Source: Sarcocystis neurona
Taxonomy: Eukaryota > Apicomplexa > Conoidasida > Eucoccidiorida > Sarcocystidae
Direction of reading: 5' to 3'
Assembly (NCBI GenBank): GCA_000727475.1
Contig: KL647293.1
Location: 3,980,437-4,044,436 of the forward strand
DNA length: 64,000 nt
A program made the position numbers and the translations under genes. A model generated the notes under the pieces. It saw only the letters and a list, made by a program, of their open reading frames with translations, ran no database searches and was not told where the DNA came from. This document shows positions 33,060 through 45,452 of this stretch, piece after piece (positions within the stretch are counted from its first letter, which is position 1; each line of letters begins with the position of its first letter).

Positions 33060-34060
33060 CTGCAAGTGTAATGCTGCTGCTGGTGCTGTGCGAGCTGCCC
33101 GCGTCCTCCTGCTCTTGTAATAACGCCCGGCAACCGTTGCCGATGCTGCTGCTACTCCTGCTGCTGGGCATCTCGTGTTGCCGTAGCCCTGTTCCCGGTG
33201 CTGCCGTTGCTGCTGCGCGTGCTACTGGCGAGGACCTCCTCCTGCTGTAACGTCGTCCTGCTCCTGAGCTGCTGGGGCGCCTTCCGTCGACCAGCGGAAT
33301 CGGCTGCCGCTGCTGCTCCTTCTGCTTCGGCTCAATGGCTACTACTGGTGTTCATCCTGCGGCTGCTGCGCCTGAGGCGTGTCGACACGTCGATGCTGGT
33401 GTTGCAGTACATTCCCCGTACAGCGGTCCGCTGCTGTTGCCGTTGTGGGGTAAGGGCACACGTGGTGCTACAGGAGTTTTTTAGATGCGTGCTGCTCAGC
33501 TGCGACGCTCGGCTACTGCTAGCGGCTTTTTAGGGGAGAACAACGTTGCCGCGACTACGTGAGCTGCTGCTTCTGCTGTGGCGGGTGTGGCTGATGAAAG
33601 TGCTGCAGCAACCGGTCGTGCGTGTCCTGCTGCTGCTGCTGGTACACTGGCTCTTGCTGCTACCGCTGCTCGAAGGGTTCCTGCTGCTGTCGTTCCTGCA
33701 GGCTGAAACGCTGCGACTGCTGCTGTGGGTGCTGATGCTCTAGCTGTTGGTGCTGTTGCCGCTGCTGGCATAGTCAATGTTGCTTGGTGCTTCACTCTGG
33801 TTGCTGCTATAGGGACTGCAAGACGTTCCCACTACCAGCTGTGGCAGCGCCGGGGAGCCGCTGCAGCTGTAGTGTATAATGAACACGCCAACGGGAAGAT
33901 GCAACCGCAGTAGAGGCAGCAGATAACAGTAGCGGCAGGATAGGAGTCAGAAACCGCACAAGAGGCAGCAGCAGCTGGAGGAGCACAGGAAGAGCAGAAG
34001 CAATACCTGCAGGAGAAACGGCGGCAGCACCTCAGTAGCAGCGGCAGAAACAGCAAGCGC
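32960..34060 (+). repeat. CTG block turning to CAG
   Basis: Interrupted CTG triplets on plus to about 33780, then CAG/GCA-rich sequence to 34060. It probably includes minus-strand coding sequence in its first part. Confidence 0.55.
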
Positions 34061-34079
34061 AGGACGACCAGCAAGCGTC

Positions 34080-35834
34080 CACACAGACGCATAGATAAAT
34101 GTGTAGACGTACATGTGTACACACACGCTTACGTATACACGTGTGTACATGCGTATGCACCTTTTTCCACATGTGCCGCACGACGTGCACGTAGAATATG
34201 AGCGTACATACGTACACTTCTATATGGTATATGTGTGTATATACATATGTATGAGTGTATATACAGGAGGCTTGACACGTATGCCGCTCAACGTGCACAC
34301 AGAATATATACGTGATTCCGTGGGCGGAAATGTGCAGCAGCTTCGCACGCAGAGGAACTCATGCTACGTGAACGCATAAGAATTCTACGACTCAGGCACA
34401 CAGGCGTGTGTGTCTACTGTATTCCTGACTTGTATACCCGTCAGTCTACACGAAACATTTGGAAAACAATATCAGCTCAGTCAACTACACGTTCCGCATG
34501 CTGCTGCTTGGCTGCATACACGGTGAGAGGAGGCGACAACACAGTTACAAGATGACTCTTGTTTGATGGATATACACACTCATATATATATATATATATA
34601 AGAGCATGTATGTACATACGTGAACGTACGTGTACACGCGCAGGCACTCATATATGTATACATGCACACCCAAGTGTATTAAACGCAGCTGTCGTGGCGC
34701 TCTCCTTGTCTTCTTTTCCCTTCTAAAAGTGTACGTACGCATGTGCACCTCAATAATCCTTCAATGGGTAAACACGCGTACACGCATTCAGAACGTTGAC
34801 TGCACTCCTTACGTCAAGCTACATGAAGTCTTAACGTCGGAGAACTCTGCGTGATACTCGGCGGTTGTGCTTCTTCCGCTGTGAAAGTGGGTTCATGGCA
34901 TTTTCTCTTCCACATGAACACAGTGGTGGCGTACGTATAGGCTAGCTCGTATCCGGTTACGTGTCCGTCTTTCCTATGCGGCAGCTGTGGAATTATGGAA
35001 GTATTCACGGGAAACTCTGTTCGCTACTCCTCTTAGAGTCTTCTACTATCATACACACGTCGGCGTGTACGTATGGAGTTGCTTTGTAACACTTTCCATT
35101 GTCTATCTTCCAACGTTCGCGTACACCACTTTTGAAAGAAAGAAAAGGCAGGATCCTTTTTTTCCCTTCCTTCCTCTCCCCTTCAAACGCTTCAAGTGAA
35201 TACACGTACAGGAGTGCCTGTATACATCTCATTTACGTTTCTGCTGTTGCAGATGTGTGTGCACCGCCGCGTGCCGCGACGGAGAACGGATCGCTTGTCA
35301 ATCTATCTGTGCGGTTGTCGGAGCGCCTTGATCCCTTAACAGCAGAGATATACTCTTGGTCTTTATGATGCGTGCAGATACGTAAGCTTGCTGCATTTCT
35401 ATAGAAATACCGTTATGAAAACTAGCTATATATGCATATATATATATATATATATATTCCGTGACAGCAGCTGTCCTTGTGTAAAATGTCAGCACACAAC
35501 TGGTAAGCTGAAATAATGCAGACAATATGAACATGCCCTTGTTAAATATCTTTCCTATAAGTGGACGTCTGCTCACTCACAACCTTCGCGATCTTCTCTA
35601 CACCCGCCGACTCTACACATGTGCGTATACTTCGGTGCACTACGCGTGGGTGCATCACCTACGTTTCTCTATTCATTCAAGCATATATAGACGGAGACGC
35701 ACAGGACAGCGAGTGACCGAGGACTGCTTTACTGTACTATAAGCAAACAAATAGATAGAGACGTTAGTGGACGGAATGGTACAGAGCTACTTTGCTAGAT
35801 ACAATTATGCCTTTTTCTTTGTGTCTGTACATCT
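34080..35834. other. Long stretch without a supported gene
   Basis: 34080-34320 and 34560-34680 are TA/AC microsatellite. 34690-35830 is unique AT-richer sequence with only short frames and no convincing splice pair. Confidence 0.45.
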
Positions 35835-36444
35835 TTAAAGTTGAGGCCCACGTAGATAACCTATACACTCTGTAAACAAAATGAAATGGAGGAACAGCCA
35901 AATCAAAGCCCGAGACACAAGCAGTGGCTTCTCGGATGTTGAATGGGCTGTAGGTTGTCTTTGTTTGCTGCTCCTACGTGCAATCCTATCCGGAGGACGC
36001 AATATTGCAGACACTTCCTCTGCTACCCTTCTTGCCCCTGCAGCTCCTGCTGGAACGTTCGGCAGCCGCTGTGCTGCCACTCTTACATAGACACTTTTCC
36101 GGTCAGTACTTCTGCTCGTACCGCAGCTGCTGCCGGAGGCAGGACTGCTGCACCGACTTCCGTTTTTCCCACGTTCCTGCTACTTTCACTGCCGTGGAAA
36201 GAGTCGCTAGACGGATACCGTGGTGACGCGATTAGTGCTACTCCTGGTGCTGCTGCTGCTTCGCGCAGGTGCTCCCGTTGCTGCAAGCAGAGATGACAGT
36301 TCTAGTGAGCTGCTACCTACGCGTACTACACAACAAGCAGCGAAGAAGCAAATCTTTGCGCATGCGCGAGTTTCTGTAGGAAGCCTGTAACCTCTGCTGC
36401 ATGGCCCTGATGTGGGTCTCCCTCTCGATGTTGTGCAGGGCCGC
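35835..36444 (-). CDS. 3' exons of a tail-anchored-like protein, family unknown
   Basis: The terminal exon, up to 36176 (after GTAGCAG; 114 codons including stop), reads AGARRVAEEVSAILRPPDRI, a basic segment, then the hydrophobic LVSRALIWLFLHFILF about 10 residues before the end. One C-terminal hydrophobic helix suggests a tail-anchored membrane protein, for example a SNARE-like factor (inference). An upstream exon, about 36314-36444, reads ALHNIERETHIRAMQQRLQA, a coiled-coil-like helix. A small exon between them (about 36230-36280, acceptor TTGCAG, donor ACG|GTATCC) fits more than one frame, so the joins are unresolved. Confidence 0.45.
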
Positions 36445-36979
36445 CTCGCTACTTCATTGAGCGCTGCGCGCTGAGATAAGTCCTCTTGTCACAGAGGGGG
36501 GCGTCCCTTTGCACCGGTGGACGGCGTAGCGACGTTGCTGCGTCTGCATTCATCGTCGTCTGCGTTGTCATTCGTCTCACTATTTACAACAATAGAACAG
36601 ACTCTCAAAAGCATTTTTTTTCATTCTCCTCCAAAAAATATCTTTCCTGTGTATGCGTATGGGCGATACCGTGTGTATTTCCATCTTCACGAAGGCCTCC
36701 CTCCACGTCTGTTCCGCACGTTCGCATCCATGTGGGCATACTTCTACATGTGTGAGAATGGGTAGCTGTGTGGCCTCGACACGGTACGTTCCAACTGCAT
36801 GCGCGCAACTGAAGAGCTCTGCACGGCACACACTCGTGACCCGCGCGCTGCGCTTCAAAGCAGGGAAGCAGCGAGTAGTCTGCCCGCAGTTGTGCGGCAG
36901 TGAGAGCGCCAGGCTTCACAGACGTAGGATGCAGCGAGCGCGTGCGTGTGCATCACTTCCTGCAGATATGGAGTCTTAC

Positions 36980-37080
36980 CAAGGGGTGTGTTGGGTTCCT
37001 CAACTGTTGAGCAAAAACGGACTCTCGGGAACGGCAGGCGAAGAGATTTTCTGTTCGCCCCGCGCTGCGCTGCGCGAAGC
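36980..37080 (-). CDS. Exon with strong splice sites, frame uncertain
   Basis: Acceptor ATTTACAG and donor TTG|GTAAGA are the best pair in this part of the window. Two minus frames stay open: one reads SLRLPFPRVRFCSTVEEPNT, the other TENLFACRSRESVFAQQLRN. Upstream minus sequence at 37340-37430 (VAGLREKIYTSPTPPADRDR) is also exon-like. Confidence 0.4.
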
Positions 37081-37589
37081 CTGTAAATATATATCTATGT
37101 GGTGCAGGTGCATGTGTACAAGCCACACGTGCCTGTGTATGCATAGATACGTGTACATACACATACGTACATATCTGCGTATTCAGTAAAACATGCACCA
37201 ACGGTGGCTACACAGAATTTATAGCCGAGCAGGCGGGAAACTCGTACGCGTACATAGACGTACACACTTGCACAGAAGATCCATCTAATGCATATATGCA
37301 TATATATATACACACACACAGCGTACAGATCAAACACACTCTGTGCCGATCTCGATCTGCTGGAGGCGTCGGCGAAGTATAGATTTTCTCCCGAAGGCCC
37401 GCGACAGCAGCACCCGAGCGCCTCTTCAGCAAAGAAATTTCCTTTTTGAAAGAGTAGCCTCAGAGGGGAACCCTGTGGCCGATAGTGGCGGGTTTGTCCG
37501 TAAGACTACGGCGAAGTGCATGTCTGCGCACAAGTGCTTCTTCGATAAGGTAATATACGTGCTTCTGCTTTGGCTGATATCTACTTATT

Positions 37590-38400
37590 GCGGACGGATA
37601 CCTATCTATCTGTGTACACACACGTCCACGTGTATATGTATATATATATATATGCATATGTGCGTGCCTACGTCTACTTAGTCACGTATAAGTAAACACG
37701 GCTGTGGGTTCACACGCACGCGCGCGCTGGACATATGCCGACATTCATACACACATACGTATATACGTATACACATATGTACACCCATTCATCCATACGT
37801 ACACAAATATATATATATATATATGTACAGAGAGAGACAGAGAGAGAGAGGGAGATACATACTCGCATATAAACATACATATATACATACTTCCATAACA
37901 TCCACATATACACACATACATTCATACATCCGTCCACCCATACGTCCATCCACACATACATACACACGTACATACATACACATACATACACACAAAGAGA
38001 TATATAAAAACATGGACATAGCAGATACATACACGTGGACGGCAACGCGGTGAGCACTACACACACAACGACGTCCAGGTCTGTACACATATAGGCAGAG
38101 ACATAGAGACACAGGCAAACGTCTGGACGCGTGTCAGGGCAGTTCCTGTACAAGACATATATGTATATACGCGAAGTGCCATATACACAAGTATACACAT
38201 GTATACATAGGCATATATATATATACATATATACATATATATATATATTATATATATATATGCATCATTGGCTCCGCACGAAGAGGAGCTGTGTCAGCAA
38301 GGCGTATCTACAAATTTTACATATGCACGCAAAGCGCCACACACGTGAGTCTACATATATATATATATATACATACGTGGCTGGCTCCGCACAAAGAGTA
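37590..38400. repeat. TA/TACA microsatellite region
   Basis: Dense (TA)n, (CATA)n and GAGAGA words. A short word GGCTCCGCACRAAGAG occurs twice, near 38271 and 38383. No gene seen. Confidence 0.65.
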
Positions 38401-38780
38401 CGCATCTCAGTGGATTTCTCCGGTGCCGGAGCGCTTCCTGCTTGTTGCTTCGGCTTTTGTGGAAGTCTCTTGCCCGGAGGAAGTTTAGACGCAGACGTGT
38501 GGCTCTCAGCAGCAACGCGCGAGACAGCCGCTGCTGCTGCTGAGCATCTTCCATGACACGAGCCTGCGTGCGCGCTTCCGAGATGTGTGCTAAGCAAAGA
38601 AATGCGGACGAACGGTTCTTCGTATCTCTCGCGTGTTTTCCTCCGCTTCCTTTCTCGTGACTTTCTCCTCTTCGCCATCAGCAACGTACCCGTTCCTCCT
38701 CCTGCAGGAATCTGCGCGGAGGATGTGGGGGAGCCGGTGCCGACTCGCAGAAAGGGTCCAGCAGCACAACAGCAGTGAGC
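38400..38780 (-). CDS. Coding-like exon, Arg/Lys-rich
   Basis: An open minus frame reads GTLLMAKRRKSRERKRRKTR, an Ala run, then ASKLPPGKRLPQKPKQQAGS. The bipartite basic cluster looks like a nuclear localisation signal. Its boundaries are unclear; a pyrimidine-rich plus strand makes Arg/Lys/Glu frames on minus likely by chance, so caution is needed. Confidence 0.28.
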
Positions 38781-38849
38781 CGTCAGCATATTTGTATCTT
38801 GGCTATTTCGAAGACGCGTAGATGAACAGACGTCTCTGACCTGGTGCAC

Positions 38850-39110
38850 CAGTCTCTGCCCTTTCCGTTCTCTCCTTCTTTTTATCTCTTGTTTTCTCTA
38901 TTTCTTCTCTTTCTTCACAAACTCGTCCCTTTCTCTGCTTTCTTCTCCCAAACTCTCCCCTTTCTCTGCCCTCTTCTCTCTTTATCCTTCCTCGCCCTTT
39001 CTTTCTCTCTGGTCTCCTGTCTCTTTTCCCGAACGCTCCCGTCTCTGTAGGCGTTTCCGTCTCTTTTTCCTTCTCTCAAGTTTCCTCTCTCTGGCTCTCC
39101 AGCTGGACCG
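38850..39110 (+). repeat. Pyrimidine-only tract
   Basis: C/T-rich sequence with TTCTCTCTTT words, like 3190-3490. No gene. Confidence 0.6.
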
Positions 39111-39214
39111 CGTGGCCACCCGCAGATAGCAGCGGCAGCAGAAACGAAGACAGCTCATACTCACCCGTGAATAAAAAGAGAGACACGGACGCGTGCAGCG
39201 TCGTAGAAAGTGCC

Positions 39215-39733
39215 CTACTCGATCGAAGCGGGCCAGCTGCTCTGCTCAGCCACCACCACCGCTGCCTGCAGCCACAGCAGCTCTTCTGCTCGCCGTGTGT
39301 CATGGGCTCCTTCTACAACGCCGAAGTGCTGCTGTTGCACCCGGTCTTCGATGTGCGTCGCCTCCCACGCCTCTTCGACGCTCATGTACTCGCTGTTCTG
39401 CTGTTGCTGCTGTCGTTCGCCGGTGTCTCCTTCTGGTTCTCTCGACGGCTGCTGCTGTCGTCCACCACTTTCTCCCCCTCTCCACTGCTGCTGCTGCGAC
39501 TGCTGCCGCGCAGACGCGCTTTTCGCACGCTGCTCCTGCTGCAGTCGCCTGCTCTTCTGGTGCACGTCCTGGTGTCGCGCTCGCCCATCCTGCTGGTGCA
39601 CTGCTGTTCGCTGCTTCGGCTCTTCCTTTTGCTGCTGTTGCTGCTGCCGGCGCTGCAGTGGGCGTGAGAAGAGCAGCACATCCGCGACGACGAAGGAGTG
39701 CAGCTGCTCCGCGGCGATTAGCAGCGCGGCCAG
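39215..39733 (-). CDS. Terminal exon of an unrecognised gene with Gln-rich middle
   Basis: After acceptor GAGCTGCAG the minus frame runs 172 residues to TAG. It has an amphipathic start (LAALLIAAEQLHSFVVADVL), a Gln/Arg/Ser-rich repeat-derived middle, and an unusually information-rich tail (SVEEAWEATHIEDRVQQQHF, then RAEELLWLQAAVVVAEQSSW). The tail is unlike repeat translation and probably forms a folded domain, but I cannot name it. The frame continues upstream into a poly-Leu CTG stretch that I regard as intron. Confidence 0.5.
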   Translation of the reverse strand: MAALLIAAEQLHSFVVADVLLFSRPLQRRQQQQQQKEEPKQRTAVHQQDGRARHQDVHQKSRRLQQEQRAKSASARQQSQQQQWRGGESGGRQQQPSREPEGDTGERQQQQQNSEYMSVEEAWEATHIEDRVQQQHFGVVEGAHDTRRAEELLWLQAAVVVAEQSSWPASIE

Positions 39734-39951
39734 CTGCAGCTCTGGCAGTCGCAGCAGATACCCACGGAGGCGCTGCAGCACGCGGAACAGCAGCCCCAGC
39801 AGCAGCAACCACAGTGGCAGCAACAACAGCGGCAGCAACACCAGCAGCAACACGCTCAGCAGCAGCAACCCCGGCACCAAGTGAAAAAAGGAAGCATATC
39901 CACCGCTACCTTAGAAATTAGACGGGTAACGACACTTCCTCTTTTCTTTCT

Positions 39952-40158
39952 TTATCGCTTTGATGCTGCTGCCAACTGACGGCGCGCTGTGCTACAGCGT
40001 CTGCGTCCAGCTGATCCGGGACCACGTCCCCACCAGCTACTTATAGACTGAGAGATGTTGCGAAGCGACTGCTGCGCTGCTGCCTCGTGCTGCAGCATGT
40101 GGGCACGGCTGCTGTACAACACAGCCATTACGCGTCCAGCACTGGTGCCGAGACACAT
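39952..40158 (-). CDS. Coding-like region, frame uncertain
   Basis: Two minus frames look like protein: GRVMAVLYSSRAHMLQHEAA in one, and DQLDADAVAQRAVSWQQHQS followed by KERKEE and a donor-like GAA|GTGTCG in the other. They may be two exons or one exon and its intron. The location is right for exons upstream of 39215-39733. Confidence 0.32.
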   Translation of the reverse strand: MCLGTSAGRVMAVLYSSRAHMLQHEAAAQQSLRNISQSISSWWGRGPGSAGRRRCSTARRQLAAASKR

Positions 40159-41111
40159 GCAGGCAACTGTGAAGCGACGTCGCAGTCAAAACTGCGGCTG
40201 CAGGTCCTTATCAGACATACTCACGTATGTATAGGTACGTATAAACACAGAAACATATATATATATATATATATGTACATATATGTACGCATGTTATATA
40301 CATATTATTTATGCACGCATGAAATGGTTGTTCCTGAGGTATTTCGCAGCAGACGCATCATCTCTGGAGGGAGCTGTTAGGCGAATCTCCGTCTGTGGCA
40401 GAGTTACGCGCGCAGAGGGAGGGAAGTTGGCCTAAATCAACGTCCAGGAGTCTTTCGATAAACCCAAAACGTCCAGCGCACTGTAGAAAATAAGTTCCTC
40501 TACCTCCCTTCCTACTTTATTCTTCTCTCTCTCTATCTGCATACACACACGCGTACATACATATAGAGACTTCCTCCTCCATAGACATACACATACGTCC
40601 ACACAAGGTATACTACCTCTGAATTTATCTGGCTATGTCATCCTTAGATGTGGACGTGCTGCTCCGTTAGTGTCCTGCTGCGGATTTTGCACATACATGC
40701 GAGGAGACGCACACACACACAGTCACAAGAATACATATATATACATATATATACATATATATATGTATATATATGCTTACGTGTACATCTGTACACAAAA
40801 TATGCAGAGAGACACAGATGCCAGCCTGCAGTGCACGTGCAGGTAGAAGTTAAGAGTCAAGGTCCTACAGAGACCAGAGATACTGCCACACTGCGGGCGG
40901 CGTCTGCGGCTGCGGCCGAACAGCAGCAAGGTTGTGCGTTGTGTATTTGGTGATGCTGCTGCGGTGCAGCTACAGGTGGGACAGGACCCTCTTCCCGGAG
41001 ATTCATATACGCGCGCGTACCACCACGTATACGGATGAAGCTACACACAGAGTGCAGTGTTGTCACGTTGTTGTCCCTCCGCGTTGAGAGGCGCACGCCC
41101 GTCCCTCTGTG

Positions 41112-41123
41112 GTGTACGTACAC
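41112..41123. promoter_or_regulatory. GTGTACGTACAC palindrome
   Basis: Exact copy; flanks GTG and CGG. Role inferred only. Confidence 0.35.
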
Positions 41124-41277
41124 CGGATGTTGCAAGCAGCTGACTGAGCAAGCAGGTTCAGACAGACACGATCAGTCCCACCGTCACACTGGCTGAAGAG
41201 AAACATTTAGGGAGGACGTCGGGCAGTCCTCAAGACTGAATCTCTGCTGAAACACACGTACGTAGTGTAAAGCTGCG

Positions 41278-41289
41278 GTGTACGTACAC
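41278..41289. promoter_or_regulatory. GTGTACGTACAC palindrome
   Basis: Exact copy with the longer consensus flank TGCG before it, about 150 bp beyond the 3' end of the Ala-rich gene. Confidence 0.35.
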
Positions 41290-41437
41290 CCGAACGGCTG
41301 CACACCACGAAGATGACGTAGCAGCACAGAGCACCAACGCATATCGGAGGGGCGTGTAGTCCGCACAGACATGCGGGAGATCAAAGAGAAGCAGAGAATT
41401 TATCTCGCAAAGAGAAGAACAGAAGAAGAATGTCTCG

Positions 41438-44400
41438 TCACTTGCAAGGCGACACACAGGTCGACACTTTGCGGTGTATGTACACCTCAGGAGCCACAGG
41501 CGTACGACGAAACGCGGGGCACGCAAGCAGAGAATGGCACACGAGGAAATTTGTGGTAGTTTCGCGAAGGGACCCACAGAGGAGGTCCTTCTTGAGAAAT
41601 ATTGATGTGTTGTACGTCCATCCCTCTCTGTCCGCGGGGGACGCGCTCGGCAACTCCAGTGTCTGTACACTCCACGAGGAGACTGAAAGAGAGAGGCCGT
41701 CTTGTGAATGGAGACATGAGGTGCGGGCGAAAGTGGTGTATCTTCCCTCTCGAAGACTCTTCTTCTTTTCAAAAGCTGAGCATGTGTGTATAGCATAAGT
41801 GAATAGAAAAAGAAGATACGGCAGTTGCTTTCGACTACAAACACGGCTGCGCACGGCCGGAACAAGCCAACAAAGAAATGATGAGCACGCTTCTGCGGAA
41901 AAAGAAAGACTTCTTCAAGAGGAAGTCACAAAGAAGCCCTCGACTTGGGCGGAAACACACTGCATACCTGCAGAGTCGCTTCATCTTGAGGCACCAGAGA
42001 GAATCCGAAACTGCGGTGTACGTACACCCCGTGACGAGCTTCAAACGCACGCACCACCTTCTCAAGGAGCTGCTGTTCTCTCTCCTGCACTTCCTCACGA
42101 ATTAAGAAAGAGTGGCACTGCTGCCGCACTAGCTCTGCAGCAGCAGCGTCTTCAGAAAAAGCACTTCGACCAGCAGCACCTCGAAGTACGCCTCTGCGAA
42201 TTTCCGCATGCGCCTGTACACGCGTGGGGCCTTCCCACTTTTTTTCGGCTGCTTTCCCTGCTGCTTCCGACTGTGTGCTACTGTCTCTGGTCTCAACCGC
42301 CCACGCCGCTGCTGCTGCTGCTCCGCTTCCTCCTGCTGCTCTTCCTGCTGCAGCTCGTGCGGATTCTGCCGCTGTTTCTCTTCTCCCTCCTGCTGCCGCT
42401 GCTCTTGCTGCTGCTGCTTCCCCTCCACGACTGCCACCTGCTGCCGCACTGCAGGCCGCGCCTGCTGCTGGTTCCTCTTCGTGTTCGTCTTGGGCAGCTG
42501 CGCACGCCGCGTCTTTTGCTGCTGCAACCGCCCGTTGAGAGAGGGAAGACGAAGGAGCTGCGGGAGGCAGTTGTTCACGCGACAACGCTACGTCGGCGTG
42601 CAGCAGCTGCAGCAGCGTGTCTGCGGCAGCAGCAGGATTCGCTGCTACTCGATCCAACGCAGAAAAAACTATGGTGGATATAGGCTGTCGTAAAGACAGA
42701 GGGATCTCTCTGAGGAAGTCCTGCATTGCTTCTACGGTGCATCGACTTTCCTGTCGTGCCAGCCTCCGCCGGCCCTCCGCCCCCCCCCCGTCGTCCGCGC
42801 TCGACGCGACCCAGCAGCTGCCACTGTTGGCGGCTGGGGAGCTCACGATCGAACTGCTGCTCCTCCCAGTCACGTTGCTACTCCTGCTGCGTCCAGCCAT
42901 ACTCCTTGCGGTCCCGTTGCTGTTGTTGCTCTTATGCAGGTGCCAGCCCTCGCTTGAAGGACTGCTCCTGCTGCTGCTGTGACCAACACTGCTGGTGCTG
43001 CTGTTGTGACCACCACTGCTGCTGCTGTGAGCAACACTGCTGCTGCCGTTGTGATCAACACTGCTGCTGTCGCTCGCGAATACGCCGCCGCCAGAATGGA
43101 GCGCGTTGCTGCAGCTGCTGCTCCTCACGGTGCTGCTGCTGCTTTTTTTGTCCGTCCGCCACCCGCTGCTACTGCTACAATCATCGCTGCTGCAGCTGCT
43201 GGAGTTGTTGCTGCATCCCGCACTGCTGCTGTTGCTCTTGCTCTGCATGTTGCTGCTAGGAGTGGGAGGAGTGTCGCCGCTGTCAGGACGTTGCGCGTGG
43301 ACGTGGCCGAGCGTAGTAGCTGCATGCCGCGCGCTGCTTATTTTGCTGCTACGGTCTTGTGTTTGCTGCTCTTGCTGTTTCTGCTGCTGCTGTTGCTCCT
43401 CTTGACGAAGTGACGGCAGGACGGCTCCACGTTCCGGCTGCTGCGGCTGCTCTTCTGCGCCCCCGCAGTGCTCCTGGTGTTTTTCCTGCTGCGTCAAAGG
43501 CGGTGCTAAGCCACTTGGACGAGGTGAGACTGGCGTCGCCCCACCCCCTGCGGGGTCTGCAGCGGTCGTGGACTGTGCGAGCCGCTGCTGCAGGAGCTTG
43601 TGGAGCTGCTGCAACACCTGCAGCTGCTCTGCAGCAACCAGCAGTGCCAGCGACCGCGACGGCAGCACGAGTGGCACTCCTGCGGGACTTGTTAACGGCT
43701 CGTCTCGCTGTTTTGCTTCGTCACGAAGGAGCAGCAGATAGCCCGCTCTCTTCGTAGTACTCGCTTCCTCTCCAGATGCAGAAGCCACTGTTGCTGGTGG
43801 GCCCCACGTCCTCGACGCTGCTGCACACGAGGCGGCAGCTGCGTTGAAAGACACTGCTCCCGCTGCTACATCTGATGTTCTCGCAGCTGCTGCCCCTCGC
43901 TCTGCTGCTGCTGCTTCTTTTTCTGCGTGTGGTGTGGCTGCAGCTGCTGTTACTTGTCGAGCCGTCGCTGCAGCTGTGGGGCATAGGGCCGCTGCTGCGG
44001 TGGTTGAGGCGGCTGCCGCATGTGTCGCTGCTCTTCGTGTGGCTGTCGCTTCGGCTGCTCCTCGTGCTGCTGGTACTGCTGCTGCTGCTGCTGGCGTGGC
44101 CAAGGAGACGGCATGTAGCGTCCAGTTAGAAAGGTCAGGAGAGCGTAGCAGACGCTGCAGGAAGAAAAGAGGAGGCGCAGCAGCACCAGAACGGTTCTGC
44201 AAGTGCTGCGGCTGCTGCTGTGCTGCTGCTCCTATTGCTGAGGCTGCAGGTGTCGCGGTTGAAACTGTATTTACTGTCCTTCTCAACGTTGCTGTTGCTG
44301 GCATTCTTAACGCAGCTGACCCTGACATTGCTGCTGTTGCTTGTGCTGCTGCTGCTTGTGCTGCTGCTGCTTGTGCTGCTGCTGCTCGTGCTGCTGCTGC

Positions 44401-45063
44401 TCGTGCTGCTGCTGCTGCTACTTGTGCTGCTGCTGTCGCTGCTCTTCTTCTTTCTGCTGCTTCCGCTGTTGGTGCTGGAGCTGTGTTTGCCGCATTCAAC
44501 CCTACTCGCGTTGCGCATAGTTCTGGGACGCAGGTGGCTGCTGCTGCTGCGGCTGCTGCCCGGCTCCAGTTTCTTCCAGGTGCAATTGCTGCTGCGATTG
44601 TTGCTGCTGCTCTTGCTGCTGCTGCAGGATTCCTGGTGCAGAGATGCAGCGACCGTCCCTTCTGCATCAGTCTTGTAGCTGAAGCAGCAGCATCAGCTCT
44701 CAGCAGCTGTAGCAGGTGCTGCTGCAGCTCCTTCTGCAGCTGCTGTCCATGTGCAGCAGAAGCAGCAGCACCTTTAAAAGTCCCCGCGTCCCTCGCATTC
44801 TCCGCTGCTGCTGCTGCTCCTGCTGCACAAAGGGTACTGCAGTGGGGCTGCTGCGGACTAACGTGGCGGCGCCGCTTCAGCAGCAGCAGCAGCGGCGTCG
44901 TTGCATCTTTGTCGAAGAATTTCTCCCGCTGCACAAGAGACAAGAAGACGCCGCTAAATCGCTGATGCTGCGCAGAAGCAGCCGCAGCGGCAGCGGCTGA
45001 CGTCACCCCACGCAGCATCGCAGTACCCCGAGCGGCGCAGCACGGGCGTACACGACGCCGCAT
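41438..45063 (-). CDS. Ala/Ser/Gln-rich protein of about 1,137 aa, three exons
   Basis: An ATG at 45063 opens a 1,032-codon exon to 41968 (donor CAG|GTATGC). A 75-bp intron with a pyrimidine tract and CCGCAG follows, then exons 41820-41892 and 41438-41682; all phases agree and the total is 1,138 codons. The first exon is mostly Ala, Ser and Gln runs coded by GCA/AGC/CAG. Non-repetitive islands stand out: SLVQREKFFDKDATTP near residue 45, FLREIPLSLRQPISTIVFSA near 770, and a C-terminal helix (LIREEVQEREQQLLEKVVRA). Exon 3 reads PADREGWTYNTSIFLKKDLL. No known domain. Repeat-rich nuclear or structural proteins of this kind are common in Eimeria. Exon 1 is firmer than the two small exons. Confidence 0.5.
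42016..42027. promoter_or_regulatory. GTGTACGTACAC palindrome inside coding exon
   Basis: Exact copy. On the minus strand it codes Val-Tyr-Val-His in the Ala-rich protein. A one-mismatch copy at 41474-41485 codes Val-Tyr-Ile-His in exon 3. Confidence 0.35.
42130..44900 (+). repeat. CTG block (coding on minus as Ala/Ser/Gln)
   Basis: CTG/GCT/TGC triplets throughout on plus. Within it, 44340-44430 holds a near-perfect run of a 15-18-bp unit (TTGTGCTGCTGCTGC). Confidence 0.7.
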
Positions 45064-45452
45064 CTCGCTGCCTTCCGCTGCAGCTGTGTACAGAAGGGAA
45101 GCCGGTCGACAGGTAGATGCAATATTTTTACATTCCTTACCCTACGGCTGTCAATAATACTCCGGTTGTCACCCCACAGACGCCTGCGGACTCTCTACAA
45201 GTAGGTGCGGTGTCGTCTACGCGAAAGAAGCTGTACAAATGAAAAGGTGAACGCAAAAATTTGTGCTGGGACGAGAGCTGCTCTCTTCCATTAACAAAAT
45301 CTCTCCTCTTCTACGTCTGTTTGTCCTCCGTTTTCTCTATCTACATATTTTCCATCGCCGGCCCAAACTCTTCCCTGCCGGAGTCCCCCTACTCCTCCTC
45401 TGACAGGTTGTGACGTGCAGCTTTCCCTGGCGGTGGGAGAAGATGACGGCAC
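45064..45452. other. Short intergenic stretch
   Basis: Unique sequence upstream of the ATG at 45063. It would contain that gene's promoter, but no specific element is recognised. Confidence 0.35.

Larger units (their letters stand above)
40160..41437. other. Microsatellites and unique sequence
   Basis: 40240-40320 and 40720-40820 are TA repeats. 40857-41010 on minus reads NLREEGPVPPVAAPQQHHQI and may be coding. Palindrome copies lie at 41112-41123 and 41278-41289. Confidence 0.4.
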
